Positions 50,547-59,344 of a stretch of 64,000 nt of DNA are shown piece after piece. The DNA is taken from the NCBI RefSeq assembly GCF_024055605.1, contig NZ_JAMXLX010000013.1:22429-86428 (forward strand). Reading direction: 5' to 3'. A program made the position numbers and the translations under genes. The stretch is from Ciceribacter sichuanensis. Lineage in GTDB: Bacteria; Pseudomonadota; Alphaproteobacteria; Rhizobiales; Rhizobiaceae. Under the pieces are notes generated by a model that ran no database searches, was not told the DNA's origin, and worked only from the letters and a program-made list of their open reading frames with translations. How positions within the stretch are numbered: position 1 is the first letter of the stretch; each line of letters opens with the position of its first letter.

Positions 50547-50984
50547 TCAAAGAGCGCTGGCGGTCCGCGTCGGCATCAGCCGGGCGTCGCCCAGGCTGCT
50601 GGCGAGGAATGCCGTGTTGGCATCCGGATCGCTCGATGCGTTCTGAAAATTGATGTAGTCGATTGAGATGGCGGCCTTGTCCCTACCCAGCATCAGCCGG
50701 GCGTAGACGGTTACGCCTCGCGGCATGATTTCGAGATCGAGCGTGACGGAGGGCATGCTATCCCAGTCCAGCGAATAGTCGCCGCCGGCGCCGAAGCGGA
50801 TCGTGCCGGGATGGAAATAGAGTTCGGCCGCGGACTCGACGAGGTCGGCGATGCTGCCGTGATGTTCAAAACGCAGCATGGAAATGAAGTCTGCCGCATC
50901 GATCAGTCGTAATTCGGCTGCGAGAGGGCCAACGGCACGTGCGAGGATTTCTTCGCGTTCGATCGAGTAGGGGCATATTTTCAT
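50547..50984 (-). CDS. Hypothetical 145-aa protein in the flagellar island
   Basis: I do not recognise the family with certainty. The protein has an N-terminal helical part ('REEILARAVGPLAAELRLID') followed by probable beta strands ('GTIRFGAGGDYSLDWDSMPS', 'VTLDLEIMPRGVTVYARLML'). It has no signal peptide and ends in a Ser/Thr/Ala-rich tail. The reading frame has normal codon use for this region. The ribosome-binding site is weak ('acaaa'), but the frame and composition support a gene. Its place between fliP and the flagellin modification gene suggests a motility-related or housekeeping role, but nothing proves it. Confidence 0.7.
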   Translation of the reverse strand: MKICPYSIEREEILARAVGPLAAELRLIDAADFISMLRFEHHGSIADLVESAAELYFHPGTIRFGAGGDYSLDWDSMPSVTLDLEIMPRGVTVYARLMLGRDKAAISIDYINFQNASSDPDANTAFLASSLGDARLMPTRTASAL

Positions 50985-51525
50985 TTTGTCTGTTTACCCG
51001 TCTTCTAGTTCCTATACGCGGCGGACTTTCGGCGATCCGAACCCGTCGCAACCTTTTAACTTATTGGAAAATCAATCTATCTTTCGGCGCCTGCACAGGT
51101 GTTGAGCCGATAGGCAGCGCATTTCCGTGCGCCGGGCCGCAACGCCTGACAGGGATCGGTGATAGGTAATCGTTTCGTTTCGACATGCTCGGACGCTCGG
51201 ATGTTTACGTAGCTGTTGCTGGCCAGGCCAGTAAGTGACGCAGGTACGTCAGATGCCGGAGAAGACGGGTCTTCGGGACACCCTTGAGAAAGGGCATCGA
51301 TCCTGTCTTCCTGTTCGACAGCTGATCCATTGAGCGCGCCGGCTCCTGATGCTTGACCGCGAACTGCGGTGAGCATCATCGAAATGTCGCTTTGAGGTCG
51401 ACAAGTCGGCTCCATTGTCGTTCGAAGACAGCCTCCCGGCCCCAGTGAGGGCGCAGTTTTGCATGCCTCGTCAGCACAATGGATGTGGCTTCATGCCACG
51501 GACGCTATTCTCGAATATTTGGGTC
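50985..51525. other. 540-bp stretch without a supported gene
   Basis: The stretch contains the promoter side of the 145-aa gene (A/T-rich near 51000-51080) and the 3' flank of the glycosyltransferase gene. Short frames on both strands have no ribosome-binding site or recognised similarity. A minus-strand frame at 51077-51415 was considered and not accepted. Confidence 0.5.
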
Positions 51526-53445
51526 TTACTTGACCATGAAGGCACCGTCGCGCGGAGGCAGCGAGGGTACATCCAGATGATCCGGCTCGAGACCCTGTTT
51601 CGCCCGGTCGATCATCATCTGATAGGCGGTTTCCAGGTGCCGGCAGAAACGCTCCGCATCGAAAAGCGGGCTGCTCAGCCGGTTGTCTTCGAGCCGCTGG
51701 CGATACTGCGTGACGAGTTCGGGGTTCTGGGCGAACTCGATGGCCTTGCGCACGTAGTCCTCTTCGTCCTCGGCAACCAGTTCGGGAAGCCCGATCGCGT
51801 TGAGCAGGCTTTCGCTGACGCGGGACGCGAAGTTCGTGCCCTTGACGGTCAGGACCGGAAGACCGGCCCACAGCTGTTCCGAGGTGGTCGTGTGGCCGTT
51901 AACCGGGAAGGTGTCGAGGCCGATATCCGCCGCGGTGATACGGTTGAGGTGGAGGTCGAATTCCAACTGCGACATGAAGAAGATGCGCTTGGGCGGGATA
52001 CCCAGGGAGCCGAACTTGGCGATGATGTTCGCCTGGACTTCCTTGCCACGCTTGAGGATCCAGATCACGCTGTTCGGCGTTTTCTTCAGGATCGTCGCCC
52101 ACATCTCGATAACCTTGGGCGTGATCTTGCGGTTTGCATTGAACGACGCGAAGACAAAGGCATCTTCCGGCAGACCTACATCGGTCTTGCTCATCTTCTT
52201 GGCAAGCGGGCGGTTGTCCGGGTCGTTCGGCTGGTAGGTATCCGGCATCCGGCAGAATTTTTCGTAGTAATGCGGGGCGGAGCTGTCGGGCAGCACGTAT
52301 TTGTCGCCGATCGCATAGTCGAGGTCGACGTTGACGGTCGAACCGGGGAAACCCAGCCATGCGACCTGAATGGGAGCCGCCGCCTTGTTGAACAGTGCGG
52401 TACGGTTACCGACCGTATGCCCCTTGAGGTCGACGAGAATGTCGATACCGCGCTTGCGGATTTCCGCGACAACCTGCGGATCCTCCATGTCGCGGATCGT
52501 GACGATATCGCCCCATAGGCTGCGGTCCGCCTGGTTTGTCGCCAGCATTTCGGGATCGGTGTGGCAGAACAGCGTGATTTCGAACCGGTCGCGATCATGC
52601 AATTCCAGAACGCGCCGGATAAGCTTCATCGTTGCGTGTCGGTCGAAGAGGTCGGAGGACACATAGCCGATACGGATCTTGTCCGACCACGTATGCGGCA
52701 CCGAGCGGCGTATCTTCGTAATCTCCGGGCTGAAGAACGGCGTGTTGCTTCGCGCAATCTGGTTCAGGTGTTCGTCACCCGTCCAATGCAGGTTGAAGAA
52801 GGTGCCGTCATTCCGCAGGAACTCGGTGTCTCCCTCGGCAATTGCCGCTTCGATGATCGGCTGGTGTCGTTCCACGGCGTCGAACTTGCAGTGTTCACGC
52901 GAGAAGGTGAGATACATCAGGCGAATGGACTGATTGCGTGGCAACTTGGCCAGCAGCACGCGGGCTGTTTCGATATCGGAGGGATCGAAGACATCCCAGG
53001 TATAGAGCGAGATGCGTGCGCCGAGCTGCATGTGCTCGAGGACATCGCTTTTCATCAGCAAGTCCTTGAACACACGGGCAAGCCGGGCCTGCTGACGGTC
53101 GACGAGAAGAGAGCCGACGATATAGGCGAGATCCGGTTGGCGACGTACCCTGCTCAGGATGCCATTGGCCAGCGCAAGCGCTCGGTCCTTTTCGCCGCAG
53201 GCGAAATAAAGCTTGATCGCCTCGCTGGTATTGTCCTCCGCATGCTGGCCGCCCTGTTCGGCGGCGAGCTGGTAGGAATTTGCGGCCTCCTGCTTGAGAC
53301 CGAGCTGCAGCAGCGTCTTGGCGAGCAGCGTGTAGGTTCTTGCGTCCCGTTGAAGGTCGAGGAGGCGATTGAGCGTCGACAAGGACGCCGTGAAGTGTCC
53401 GGTCCGATACTGTTTGGACGCTGTCGCATAGGTGATTTCGTTCAA
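51526..53445 (-). CDS. TPR-containing O-GlcNAc transferase-like glycosyltransferase (GT41), probable flagellin-modifying enzyme
   Basis: The 639-residue protein has an N-terminal TPR-like helical region (about 1-215) and a C-terminal GT41 (SPINDLY/OGT) catalytic domain (about 250-620). Signatures are 'KIRIGYVSSDLFDRHATMKL', 'GIDILVDLKGHTVGNRTALF', 'QVAWLGFPGSTV', 'DTFPVNGHTTTSEQLWAGLP' and 'PVLTVKGTNFASRVSESLL'. Such enzymes add sugars to Ser/Thr of proteins. It sits directly beside four flagellin genes and is oriented away from them, so flagellin is the likely acceptor; the sugar is unknown. No signal peptide is present, in keeping with modification in the cytoplasm before export. Confidence 0.88.
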   Translation of the reverse strand: MNEITYATASKQYRTGHFTASLSTLNRLLDLQRDARTYTLLAKTLLQLGLKQEAANSYQLAAEQGGQHAEDNTSEAIKLYFACGEKDRALALANGILSRVRRQPDLAYIVGSLLVDRQQARLARVFKDLLMKSDVLEHMQLGARISLYTWDVFDPSDIETARVLLAKLPRNQSIRLMYLTFSREHCKFDAVERHQPIIEAAIAEGDTEFLRNDGTFFNLHWTGDEHLNQIARSNTPFFSPEITKIRRSVPHTWSDKIRIGYVSSDLFDRHATMKLIRRVLELHDRDRFEITLFCHTDPEMLATNQADRSLWGDIVTIRDMEDPQVVAEIRKRGIDILVDLKGHTVGNRTALFNKAAAPIQVAWLGFPGSTVNVDLDYAIGDKYVLPDSSAPHYYEKFCRMPDTYQPNDPDNRPLAKKMSKTDVGLPEDAFVFASFNANRKITPKVIEMWATILKKTPNSVIWILKRGKEVQANIIAKFGSLGIPPKRIFFMSQLEFDLHLNRITAADIGLDTFPVNGHTTTSEQLWAGLPVLTVKGTNFASRVSESLLNAIGLPELVAEDEEDYVRKAIEFAQNPELVTQYRQRLEDNRLSSPLFDAERFCRHLETAYQMMIDRAKQGLEPDHLDVPSLPPRDGAFMVK

Positions 53446-53631
53446 CGTTCGCTCCGTCGTAATGCTTGCCGCCGGTATGTTTGCTGCCGCGAAGTGACGA
53501 ATGCCACGGCCGAAACAGGCTGCTTTTGAGGCAAGCTATTTGCCGAAGCTTGCTTGAAACGGGTGTCGATGTCCGCCGGATCCCCGGGACCAGGCAATTT
53601 CTTACCGGGCCTGTTCGTGTTTTTGCGGTCT

Positions 53632-53834
53632 GTTAACCACGGGGCAAGGCTACCCGGCGCGAATCGCCAAAATTAAGAAGTTGGCAAGGGTTGGCTGCGA
53701 GTTTCGTTCGTGTGACGGGTTTGGTGTCCTTGAAAGAAAAATGGAACCGAGTGGCATGATGTCGGTCCGTCACGGCCGGAATTTCTGACCCGGCATGTCC
53801 TCGTTGTTTGTTTTGAGTCTTAAGGGGACACTTC
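53632..53834 (+). promoter_or_regulatory. Leader/promoter region of the first flagellin gene
   Basis: The gap contains 'gttaacc' (53632-53638), a 'gcatgatg' box (53754-53761) and 'atgtcc' (53795-53800) before the start codon. The last two are shared with the other three flagellin leaders. The first element is 50-65 bp further away here than in the others, so it may not be equivalent. Confidence 0.55.
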
Positions 53835-54713
53835 ATGTCTAGCATCAACTTCAATAAGAACGCTACCGCCGCTCTCTCCACGCTGCGTGACATCAACAAC
53901 AGCCTGTCCAAGACGCAGGACCGCGTCTCGACCGGTTACAAGGTCGGTTCCGCTGCCGACGGCGCGGCTTACTGGTCGATCGCAACCACCATGCGTTCGG
54001 ACAACAAGGCGCTGGGCGCTGCTCAGGACGCCCTGGGCGTTGGCGCCGCCAAGGTTGACACCGCTTACGCTGCCATGGAAAGCTCCATTGACGTTGTAAA
54101 CGAAATCAAGGCCAAACTGGTCACCGCAAGCGAAAGCTCGGCCGACAAGGACCAGATCCAGCTCGAAATCGGCAAGCTGCAGGAACAGCTGTCGGCAATC
54201 GGTCAGGCTGCTTCGTTCAACGGCGAAAACTGGATGGTTGCTTCGGCTTCCGCTTCGAACACCACGGTTGTTGACGGCTTCGTCCGTAACGACGACGGCA
54301 CGGTCAAGATCACGACTGCCGAATACAAGGTCAGCTCCTACGCGATCTTCGAATCGGTTACCAATGGCGTTGGCACCGGCGGTCTGCTCGGCTCGGTCAT
54401 GGCAATCAAGCTCACCAGCGCTTCTACCTCTGGCGACATCAGCGCCTACCTCGACCAGGTCGAAACCGCTCTGTCTGAAATGACCAAGGGCGGTGCAGCT
54501 CTCGGTGCTCTGTCGACCCGCATCGACCTGCAGGACGACTTCGCTTCGAAGCTCTCCGACGCCATCGAATCGGGTGTTTCGGGCCTCGTGGACGCCGACA
54601 TGGAAGAAGAATCTGCCAAGCTCTCTGCTCTGCAGACCCAGCAGCAGCTCGCCATCCAGTCGCTGTCGATCGCGAACTCCTCTTCGCAGAACATTCTGGC
54701 TCTCTTCCAGTAA
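53835..54713 (+). CDS. Flagellin 1
   Basis: The 292-residue flagellin has conserved N-terminal (about 1-135) and C-terminal (about 205-292) helical domains that form the filament core. The variable middle is short, as in rhizobial complex flagella. The start 'MSSINFNKNATAALSTLRDI' differs from the 'MTSILTNTSAMSALQTLR' start of flagellins 2 and 3, and there is 'GKGGAALG'-type variation near residue 220. Ser/Thr-rich surface segments ('VASASASNTTVVDG') could be glycosylation sites for the neighbouring OGT-like enzyme. A terminator follows directly. Assignment to flaA or another paralog symbol is uncertain. Confidence 0.96.
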   Translation: MSSINFNKNATAALSTLRDINNSLSKTQDRVSTGYKVGSAADGAAYWSIATTMRSDNKALGAAQDALGVGAAKVDTAYAAMESSIDVVNEIKAKLVTASESSADKDQIQLEIGKLQEQLSAIGQAASFNGENWMVASASASNTTVVDGFVRNDDGTVKITTAEYKVSSYAIFESVTNGVGTGGLLGSVMAIKLTSASTSGDISAYLDQVETALSEMTKGGAALGALSTRIDLQDDFASKLSDAIESGVSGLVDADMEEESAKLSALQTQQQLAIQSLSIANSSSQNILALFQ

Positions 54714-54741
54714 GACTGGATCTCCGGAAAAAGAAATCGGG

Positions 54742-54768
54742 AACCGCGCCTTCGGGCGCGGTTTTTCG
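54742..54768 (+). terminator. Terminator after flagellin 1
   Basis: A 9-bp stem (aaccgcgcc / ggcgcggtt) with a 'ttcg' tetraloop is followed by 'tttttcg', 28 bases after the stop. Confidence 0.93.
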
Positions 54769-55012
54769 TTTCGGGGAGGAGGGGAGTTGGCTTCTTTCGT
54801 TAAGCCTTTTTGTGCCCCCGCGCCATTATTTGAATGGCTGAATACGCGGCTTCCGCCGCCCGCCATGACCTCGAAAATACAAATTTCCGCCTCTCGCAGC
54901 CCTGTTCCATGGCCCTGTGACGCCCGTTCCGCAGGTTTCTTCGTATGCCTGATCGCAAGCGCCAAAGCGCGCCCGCAAATATTTTTGATTTTTCTTTTCG
55001 CATTTGGAAGTC

Positions 55013-55157
55013 GTTAACCTTAATGGTGTCTAATCAGGTCATCGAAACAGCGGGCCGAAGTTAACTATAAAGCACTCGGCAAGCATGATGCTGACCAATG
55101 TTTCCGGGCAAACCCCGAATGTCCCTTCCATATTTATTGCCAAAGGGGCGATTCTAG
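55013..55157 (+). promoter_or_regulatory. Promoter and conserved leader of flagellin 2
   Basis: 'gttaacc' (55013-55019) is followed after 21 bases by 'atcgaaacagcgggccga' (55041-55058). Further on are 'gcatgatg' (55083-55090), 'atgtcccttcc' (from 55119) and 'ccaaaggggcgat' just before the ATG. The same set in the same order and almost the same spacing precedes flagellin 3. The 100-base leader after the likely promoter could be the target of post-transcriptional control of flagellin mRNA (FlbT-like), which is inference. Confidence 0.7.
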
Positions 55158-56036
55158 ATGACCAGTATCCTGACCAATACTTCCGCAATGTCCGCACTTC
55201 AGACGTTGCGTAACATCAATACCAACCTGGCTGATACGCAGGATCGCGTTTCCTCGGGCTTCCGCGTTGGCGAAGCTGCCGATAACGTTGCTTATTGGTC
55301 GATCTCCACCACGATGAACTCGGACAACAAGGCGCTGAACGCTGCTTCCGACGCTCTCGGTGTGGGTGCTGCCAAGGTTGACACCGCTTACGCTGCCATG
55401 GAAAGCGCCATCGACGTCGTCAACGAAATCAAGGCAAAGCTGGTAACGGCGACTGAAACTTCGACCGACAAGGACCAGATCCAGCTCGAAATCGGCAAGC
55501 TGCAGGAACAGCTTTCCTCGATCGGCCAGGCCGCTTCCTTCTCCGGCGAAAACTGGATGGTTGCTTCGGCTTCCGCTTCGAACACCACGGTTGTTGACGG
55601 CTTCGTCCGCAACGACGACGGCACGGTCAAGGTCACGACCGCTGAATACAAGGTTGGCTCCTACGCACTCTTCGACTCGATCTCGGGCGGCGTCGGCACC
55701 GGCGGTATCCTCGGCTCGGTCATGTCGATCACGCTGTCCAGCAACTCTACCGCCGGCGAGATCAGCGGCTACCTCGACCAGGTCGAAACCGCTCTGTCCG
55801 AAATGACCATCGCTGGTGCCGCTCTCGGCGCTCTGTCGACCCGTATCGACCTGCAGGACGACTTCGCTAACAAGCTCTCCGACGCCATCGAATCGGGTGT
55901 TTCGCGCCTCGTGGACGCCGACATGGAAGAAGAATCTGCCAAGCTCTCTGCCCTGCAGACCCAGCAGCAGCTCGCCATCCAGTCGCTGTCGATCGCGAAC
56001 TCCTCTTCGCAGAACATCCTTACCCTGTTCCAGTAA
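55158..56036 (+). CDS. Flagellin 2
   Basis: This 292-residue flagellin is highly similar to flagellin 1 through the core domains and nearly the same length. The N terminus is 'MTSILTNTSAMSALQTLRNI' and the C terminus is 'SSSQNILTLFQ'. The middle differs in scattered positions. DNA identity with flagellin 1 is strikingly high in several blocks (around codons 135-160 and 245-285), even at silent sites. Each gene has its own promoter and terminator, so it is monocistronic. Confidence 0.96.
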   Translation: MTSILTNTSAMSALQTLRNINTNLADTQDRVSSGFRVGEAADNVAYWSISTTMNSDNKALNAASDALGVGAAKVDTAYAAMESAIDVVNEIKAKLVTATETSTDKDQIQLEIGKLQEQLSSIGQAASFSGENWMVASASASNTTVVDGFVRNDDGTVKVTTAEYKVGSYALFDSISGGVGTGGILGSVMSITLSSNSTAGEISGYLDQVETALSEMTIAGAALGALSTRIDLQDDFANKLSDAIESGVSRLVDADMEEESAKLSALQTQQQLAIQSLSIANSSSQNILTLFQ

Positions 56037-56058
56037 GATTTATCTTACTCTTAATAGG

Positions 56059-56086
56059 AAGGCCGCGCTTACGCGCGGCCTTTTTC
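56059..56086 (+). terminator. Terminator after flagellin 2
   Basis: A 10-bp stem (aaggccgcgc / gcgcggcctt) with a 4-base loop is followed by a run of T residues, 22 bases after the stop codon. Confidence 0.93.
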
Positions 56087-56207
56087 CGTTTGGGCGTCTG
56101 AAGAATTAATTCATTTTTTCAATGTGTTAACAAAGTGTCTGTGATGAGGTCCCGCGTTAGCTTCCTGTTTATTTATGTTAATTTTCTCGCACCCGCATTT
56201 ACCAATT

Positions 56208-56353
56208 GTTAACCACGATGCTGTTTTCTAGGACCATCGAAACAGCGAGCCGATCCGAGAAAAAAAGGGGTCGGCAGGCATGAAGCTGAACGCCGTTACC
56301 GGTTCACGCCGGAATGTCCCTTCCTCAATTCATTGCCAAAGGGGCGATCTAAG
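56208..56353 (+). promoter_or_regulatory. Promoter and conserved leader of flagellin 3
   Basis: 'gttaacc' (56208-56214), then 'atcgaaacagcgagccga' (56236-56253), 'gcatgaag' (56278-56285), 'atgtcccttcc' (from 56314) and 'ccaaaggggcgat' before the ATG. The 21-base spacing between the first two elements is identical to that in flagellin 2. Confidence 0.7.
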
Positions 56354-57235
56354 ATGACCAGTATTCTGACCAACACTTCCGCCATGTCTGCCCTCCAGAC
56401 GCTGCGCGCCATCAACACCAGCCTTGCCGACACGCAGGACCGCGTTTCCTCGGGCTACCGGGTTGGTGAAGCTGCCGATAACGTTGCCTATTGGTCGATC
56501 TCCACGACGATGAACTCCGACAACAAGGCACTGAACGCCGCCTCGGACGCTCTCGGGGTTGGTGCTGCCAAGGTTGACACTGCTTACGCCGCCATGGAAA
56601 GCGCCATTGACGTTGTTGATGAAATCAAGGCAAAGCTCGTAACCGCAACGGAAGCCTCGACCGACAAGGACCAGATCCAGCTCGAAATCGACAAGCTGCA
56701 GGAACAGCTGACCGCAATCGCCCAGGCCGCTTCCTTCTCCGGCGAAAACTGGATGGTTGCTTCGTCTGCTGCTTCCAACACGGTTGTCGTGGATGGCTTC
56801 ATCCGTAACAACGACGGCACGGTCAAGGTCACGACTGCTGAATACGCGGTTGCTTCCTACGCTCTCTTCAGTTCCATCGCAGCAGGCGTCGGCACTGGTG
56901 GTATCCTCGGCTCCGTCATGGGGATCGTGCTCTCCAGCGCTTCCACCACTGGCGATATCGCCGCCTACCTCGATCAGGTCGAAAGCGCACTCGCTGAAAT
57001 GACTATCGCCGGCGCTGCCCTCGGCGCGATGATCACCCGCATCGAGTTGCAGGACGACTTCGCTGCCAAGCTCTCCGACGCGATTGAATCGGGTGTTTCG
57101 CGCCTCGTGGACGCCGACATGGAAGAAGAATCTGCCAAGCTCTCTGCCCTGCAGACCCAGCAGCAGCTCGCTATCCAGTCGCTGTCGATCGCGAACTCCT
57201 CTTCGTCGAACATCCTCACCCTCTTCCAGCAGTAA
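56354..57235 (+). CDS. Flagellin 3
   Basis: The start at 56354 gives 'MTSILTNTSAMSALQTLRAI', matching flagellin 2; the frame extends seven codons upstream into the leader without a ribosome-binding site. The 293-residue product has the standard core domains and a middle that diverges more ('FSSIAAGVGTGGILGSVMG', 'SSASTTGDIAAYLD'). It ends 'SSSSNILTLFQQ'. Like its neighbours it is a monocistronic filament subunit. Confidence 0.96.
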   Translation: MTSILTNTSAMSALQTLRAINTSLADTQDRVSSGYRVGEAADNVAYWSISTTMNSDNKALNAASDALGVGAAKVDTAYAAMESAIDVVDEIKAKLVTATEASTDKDQIQLEIDKLQEQLTAIAQAASFSGENWMVASSAASNTVVVDGFIRNNDGTVKVTTAEYAVASYALFSSIAAGVGTGGILGSVMGIVLSSASTTGDIAAYLDQVESALAEMTIAGAALGAMITRIELQDDFAAKLSDAIESGVSRLVDADMEEESAKLSALQTQQQLAIQSLSIANSSSSNILTLFQQ

Positions 57236-57267
57236 AATCTGGATCAAGGTACGTGGAATACTTGAGA

Positions 57268-57298
57268 GTCGCGCCAGCAATGGCGCGACATTTTCGTT
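57268..57298 (+). terminator. Terminator after flagellin 3
   Basis: A 9-bp stem (gtcgcgcca / tggcgcgac) with a 'gcaa' tetraloop is followed by 'attttcgttt', 32 bases after the stop. Confidence 0.9.
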
Positions 57299-57397
57299 TG
57301 TATTATTTGAGTATTGCGAAATTATTCGGAAATCAGCAATCGGTTAATTATTTGTCGATCTCTCCAAGATTTCGTCTTGTCACTGTTTCAATCTTTG

Positions 57398-57527
57398 GTT
57401 AACCATAATTAACTTCGAACCAATCAGCACGACGTACCCGTTCTCGATTCGGGTGGCATGAAGCCGCAACGTTGATGCCGTTTTTTGCTCGGCATGTCCC
57501 CTTGTCACAACATCGGGTAGGTGGAAC
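57398..57527 (+). promoter_or_regulatory. Promoter and leader of flagellin 4
   Basis: 'gttaacc' (57398-57404), 'gcatgaag' (57456-57463) and 'atgtcc' (57494-57499) are present. The 'atcgaaacagcg' block of flagellins 2 and 3 is missing, suggesting different control or strength for this gene. Confidence 0.6.
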
Positions 57528-58499
57528 ATGTCCAACGTCATCATGACGAGCTACACTCAGAGCGCCTTGCAGACGCTCCTTTTTGCCAGTGATTCCCTGG
57601 AGAAGACGCAGTCCAGAAGTGATTCCGGTCTGAAGATCGCCTCTGCGGCGGATAATGCAGGCTATTGGTCTGTTGCCACCGGCATGAGATCCGACAAGAG
57701 CATTGTCGGCAGTATCGCCGATGCACTGAACCTCGGCGCCTCCAAGGTGGATACCTCCTATGAAGCCGTCAATTCCGCCATCGATATCCTTGACCAGATC
57801 ACCGCTCTGCTCGAGACGGCTTACGAAGCGGGTACCGACCGCACGACGCTTAATACTTCACTGACGGAGCTGAAGGGAAATCTGCAGTCCGTCACCCAGG
57901 CAGCGACCTTCTCAGGCGACAACTGGCTTTACAATACCGATGCCAGCATGATCGACACTTACACCGTTCCAGCGTCTTTCCAGCGTTCGGTCTCCGGTTC
58001 GGTGTCCCTGAATTTCATCAGCATCAGCAGCAGCCAGTCGACGCTGATCGATACGCAGGATGCCAGCCGTGGACTGTTCACCGGCGCGATCGATGCCGAT
58101 ACGCTGGTGGATCCGGACAACCCGACCGGCACGCCGCGCAACTATTATCTTCTCGATGTTGGATCCGCTGCGCCGGCAACCGGTACCGAAATCAGCATTT
58201 CCGAAGCGACGACCATCAGCGAACTCGATGACATGATCGCCGTCGTCAGCTCCATGACGGACCAGTTGAACCGTCTCGGCAGTTCGCTGGGCTCCATGTC
58301 GAACCGGATCGATCAGCAGGTGACTTACGCGGCCTCGCTCAGCGACACCTTCGACGAGAGCATCAGCCGGCTGGTCGATACCGACATGGAGGAGGAGTCC
58401 GCCAAGCTTGCGGCCTTCAAGACCCAGCAGGAGGTGGCGATGCAGGTATTGTCGTTGCTTAACAGTCACCAGCAATCCCTCAGCGTCCTCTTCAGTTGA
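57528..58499 (+). CDS. Flagellin 4, divergent
   Basis: The 323-residue flagellin is about 30 residues longer than the other three and much more diverged. The core motifs are kept: 'IASAADNAGYWSVATGMRSD' near residue 40 and 'RLVDTDMEEESAKLAAFKTQ' near 290. The middle (about 135-230) is unrelated in sequence to flagellins 1-3 and Ser/Thr/Asp-rich ('ISISSSQSTLIDTQDASRG'). It is probably a minor filament subunit, as for secondary flagellins in other rhizobia. No obvious terminator was seen in the following 200 bp. Confidence 0.94.
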   Translation: MSNVIMTSYTQSALQTLLFASDSLEKTQSRSDSGLKIASAADNAGYWSVATGMRSDKSIVGSIADALNLGASKVDTSYEAVNSAIDILDQITALLETAYEAGTDRTTLNTSLTELKGNLQSVTQAATFSGDNWLYNTDASMIDTYTVPASFQRSVSGSVSLNFISISSSQSTLIDTQDASRGLFTGAIDADTLVDPDNPTGTPRNYYLLDVGSAAPATGTEISISEATTISELDDMIAVVSSMTDQLNRLGSSLGSMSNRIDQQVTYAASLSDTFDESISRLVDTDMEEESAKLAAFKTQQEVAMQVLSLLNSHQQSLSVLFS

Positions 58500-58699
58500 T
58501 CGGCCACAGGTTTGGTCCATCCTCGCACAAGTTTGAGGTCTTAGTTCCTTTCAAGCGTAGATGATCGCCTGATTCCGTTCGGGTGCTTCGCGTGAACACC
58601 GTTGATGAGGAACGCCGTGGCCGAAATTGTTTGCTTGTACGGATCGATGAGAGATTTCGGGCGGTTGGATCACGTTGACGGTCGCTGTGGGGGCGCGGC

Positions 58700-59344
58700 A
58701 TGAGTGTTCTGCTCTCCCGCTATCTGAAGGATTTCAGTGCGGCGGTCACGCCGCCGCCCGGCGATTTCTCCTCGGATATCGCGGATGATTTTGCCCAACC
58801 CGATCTGCTGGCCGCTCCGGTGGAGGAGCCGGTGGATGTCGAGGCCATCAAGAACGAGGCCTATGCCGAAGGCCACGAGACCGCCGAGCGAGAACTCGCG
58901 GAAAAGCACCGCCAGGCACTCGACGCCATGGAGGCAGCTCATCGCGAAGAACTGACTGCCCTCAGGGAGAAATACGAAGACGAGGTCGCCCAGCACATCG
59001 GGCAGGCCTTTCAGCAGATGACGGCTTCGGTCGCCGGAGCCGTTGAAGCCGCGGTTGTTCGCGTCCTGTCTCCTCTGGTCGAGGAGAAGATCGCCATGCA
59101 GACGGCGGCGGCATTCGCATCGAGGGTTGCCGAGGAAATCACAGAAGGGGAGGCGGGCAGGCTGCAGGTTGCCGGGCCGGATCGTCTCCTCGAAACCGTA
59201 AGGACCCGCCTTGCTGGAATCGACGCTTCCGTCGACTTCCGTGAGACGTCCGAAATCGAACTGTCGTTCCAGATGGGTGATTCCGTTCTTGTGACGCGGC
59301 TGGCTGGCGTAGTCGAAGCCATGGAAGGGCTTATGGATGAGTGA
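58700..59344 (+). CDS. fliH: FliH-like flagellar export regulator
   Basis: The 214-residue protein has an acidic N terminus, a long coiled coil (about 48-95: 'AIKNEAYAEGHETAERELAE', 'HREELTALREKYEDEV') and a C-terminal domain with 'VRVLSPLVEEKIAMQTAAAF' and 'LQVAGPDRLLETVRTRLAG'. This matches the FliH/YscL family that binds the FliI ATPase (encoded at 41423). The sequence is divergent, so the symbol is a best guess. It overlaps the motB start by 8 bases. Confidence 0.78.
   Translation: MSVLLSRYLKDFSAAVTPPPGDFSSDIADDFAQPDLLAAPVEEPVDVEAIKNEAYAEGHETAERELAEKHRQALDAMEAAHREELTALREKYEDEVAQHIGQAFQQMTASVAGAVEAAVVRVLSPLVEEKIAMQTAAAFASRVAEEITEGEAGRLQVAGPDRLLETVRTRLAGIDASVDFRETSEIELSFQMGDSVLVTRLAGVVEAMEGLMDE

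Noticed and set aside
51077..51415. 112-codon minus-strand frame in the gap before the glycosyltransferase gene
   Set aside because: No ribosome-binding site, no signal peptide and irregular composition; kept as possible only if conserved in relatives.
53820..54965. Long antisense frames over the flagellin genes (also 56330-57280)
   Set aside because: They mirror flagellin codon bias and contain no family signature or independent ribosome-binding site.
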